Shown here: piece after piece, positions 61,564 through 64,000 of the stretch
Numbering within the stretch: position 1 is the first letter of the stretch
How the letters are laid out: each line of letters begins with the position of its first letter
Assembly: GCA_945621435.1 (NCBI GenBank)
Contig: CALZBR010000003.1
Span: 29,618-93,617, forward strand
DNA length: 64,000 bases
Source: an uncultured Lachnospiraceae bacterium
GTDB taxonomy: Bacteria > Bacillota > Clostridia > Lachnospirales > Lachnospiraceae
Direction: 5' to 3'
Program-made: the position numbers and the translations under genes
Notes under the pieces: generated by a model
Told to the model about the DNA's origin: nothing
Databases searched by the model: none
What the model saw: only the letters and a program-made list of their open reading frames with translations

Positions 61564-64000
<2,437 letters not shown>

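Overview
The window looks like a chromosomal segment of a spore-forming member of the Clostridia, most probably a Lachnospiraceae species. The evidence is the hup-rqcP-yabP-yabQ-divIC-spoIIE-tilS-hpt-ftsH synteny, a CotS-like spore-coat kinase, DUF5688 and long PAS-rich signalling proteins typical of that family, strong AGGAGG ribosome binding sites, and house-keeping sigma-A type promoters. Species cannot be fixed from the sequence alone.

Layout. (1) 1-6510 is one end of an integrated mobile element. It holds a leftward module (RecD2-like helicase, DUF4406-like protein, YqaJ exonuclease, DUF5688 protein and an unknown protein) and a rightward excisionase-integrase pair that abuts the 3' end of tRNA-Leu(UAA). 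A 5' fragment of a second tRNA-Leu and an intact tRNA-Tyr follow (6754-6955). (2) 7061-9172 encodes a GH13 amylase-type enzyme. (3) 9476-16410 is the conserved sporulation, division and tRNA-modification cluster, all on the minus strand, with clear terminators after hup and after divIC and a Spo0A-type promoter in front of spoIIE. (4) 16524-24622 carries a PEGA lipoprotein, CotS-like kinase, CCA-adding enzyme, HAD hydrolase, foldase and M3 oligopeptidase. (5) 24804-25937 is an uncharacterised two-helix membrane protein, followed by the most unusual gene of the window: a 2-isopropylmalate synthase fused to a C-terminal AraC-type DNA-binding domain (26024-28036), preceded by an AT-rich region with repeats. 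(6) 28480-30908 is a divergent pair of transport genes: a FocA/NirC-type channel and an OFA-family MFS carrier broken by a frameshift. (7) 31021-31917 is an Rpn-type nuclease-like protein. (8) 32143-41981 is a ten-gene Mrp/Mbh-like cation-proton antiporter operon with four NuoL/M/N-type subunits and no hydrogenase or MrpA subunit. (9) 42147-53026 holds a cytidylate-kinase-like protein, an ABC exporter, a MATE exporter, a PAS protein, a SWIM-SNF2 helicase, an HTH protein and a PTS IICBA permease. (10) 53221-59968 is a signalling block: a decayed PAS/kinase gene, a 1340-residue hybrid histidine kinase and a chemoreceptor. (11) 60085-64000 is a carbohydrate locus: a broken glycosidase C-terminus, an AraC regulator, and a divergent GH2 beta-galactosidase cut by the window end.

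How the parts fit. The core is ordinary vertical chromosome (sporulation, tRNA maturation, leucine biosynthesis, cation homeostasis, glycan use). The accessory material is the element at the left edge and scattered gene remains (tRNA-Leu fragment, OFA frameshift, PAS/kinase remnant, glycosidase remnant). Gene calls rest on recognisable motifs and family knowledge; no database search was run.
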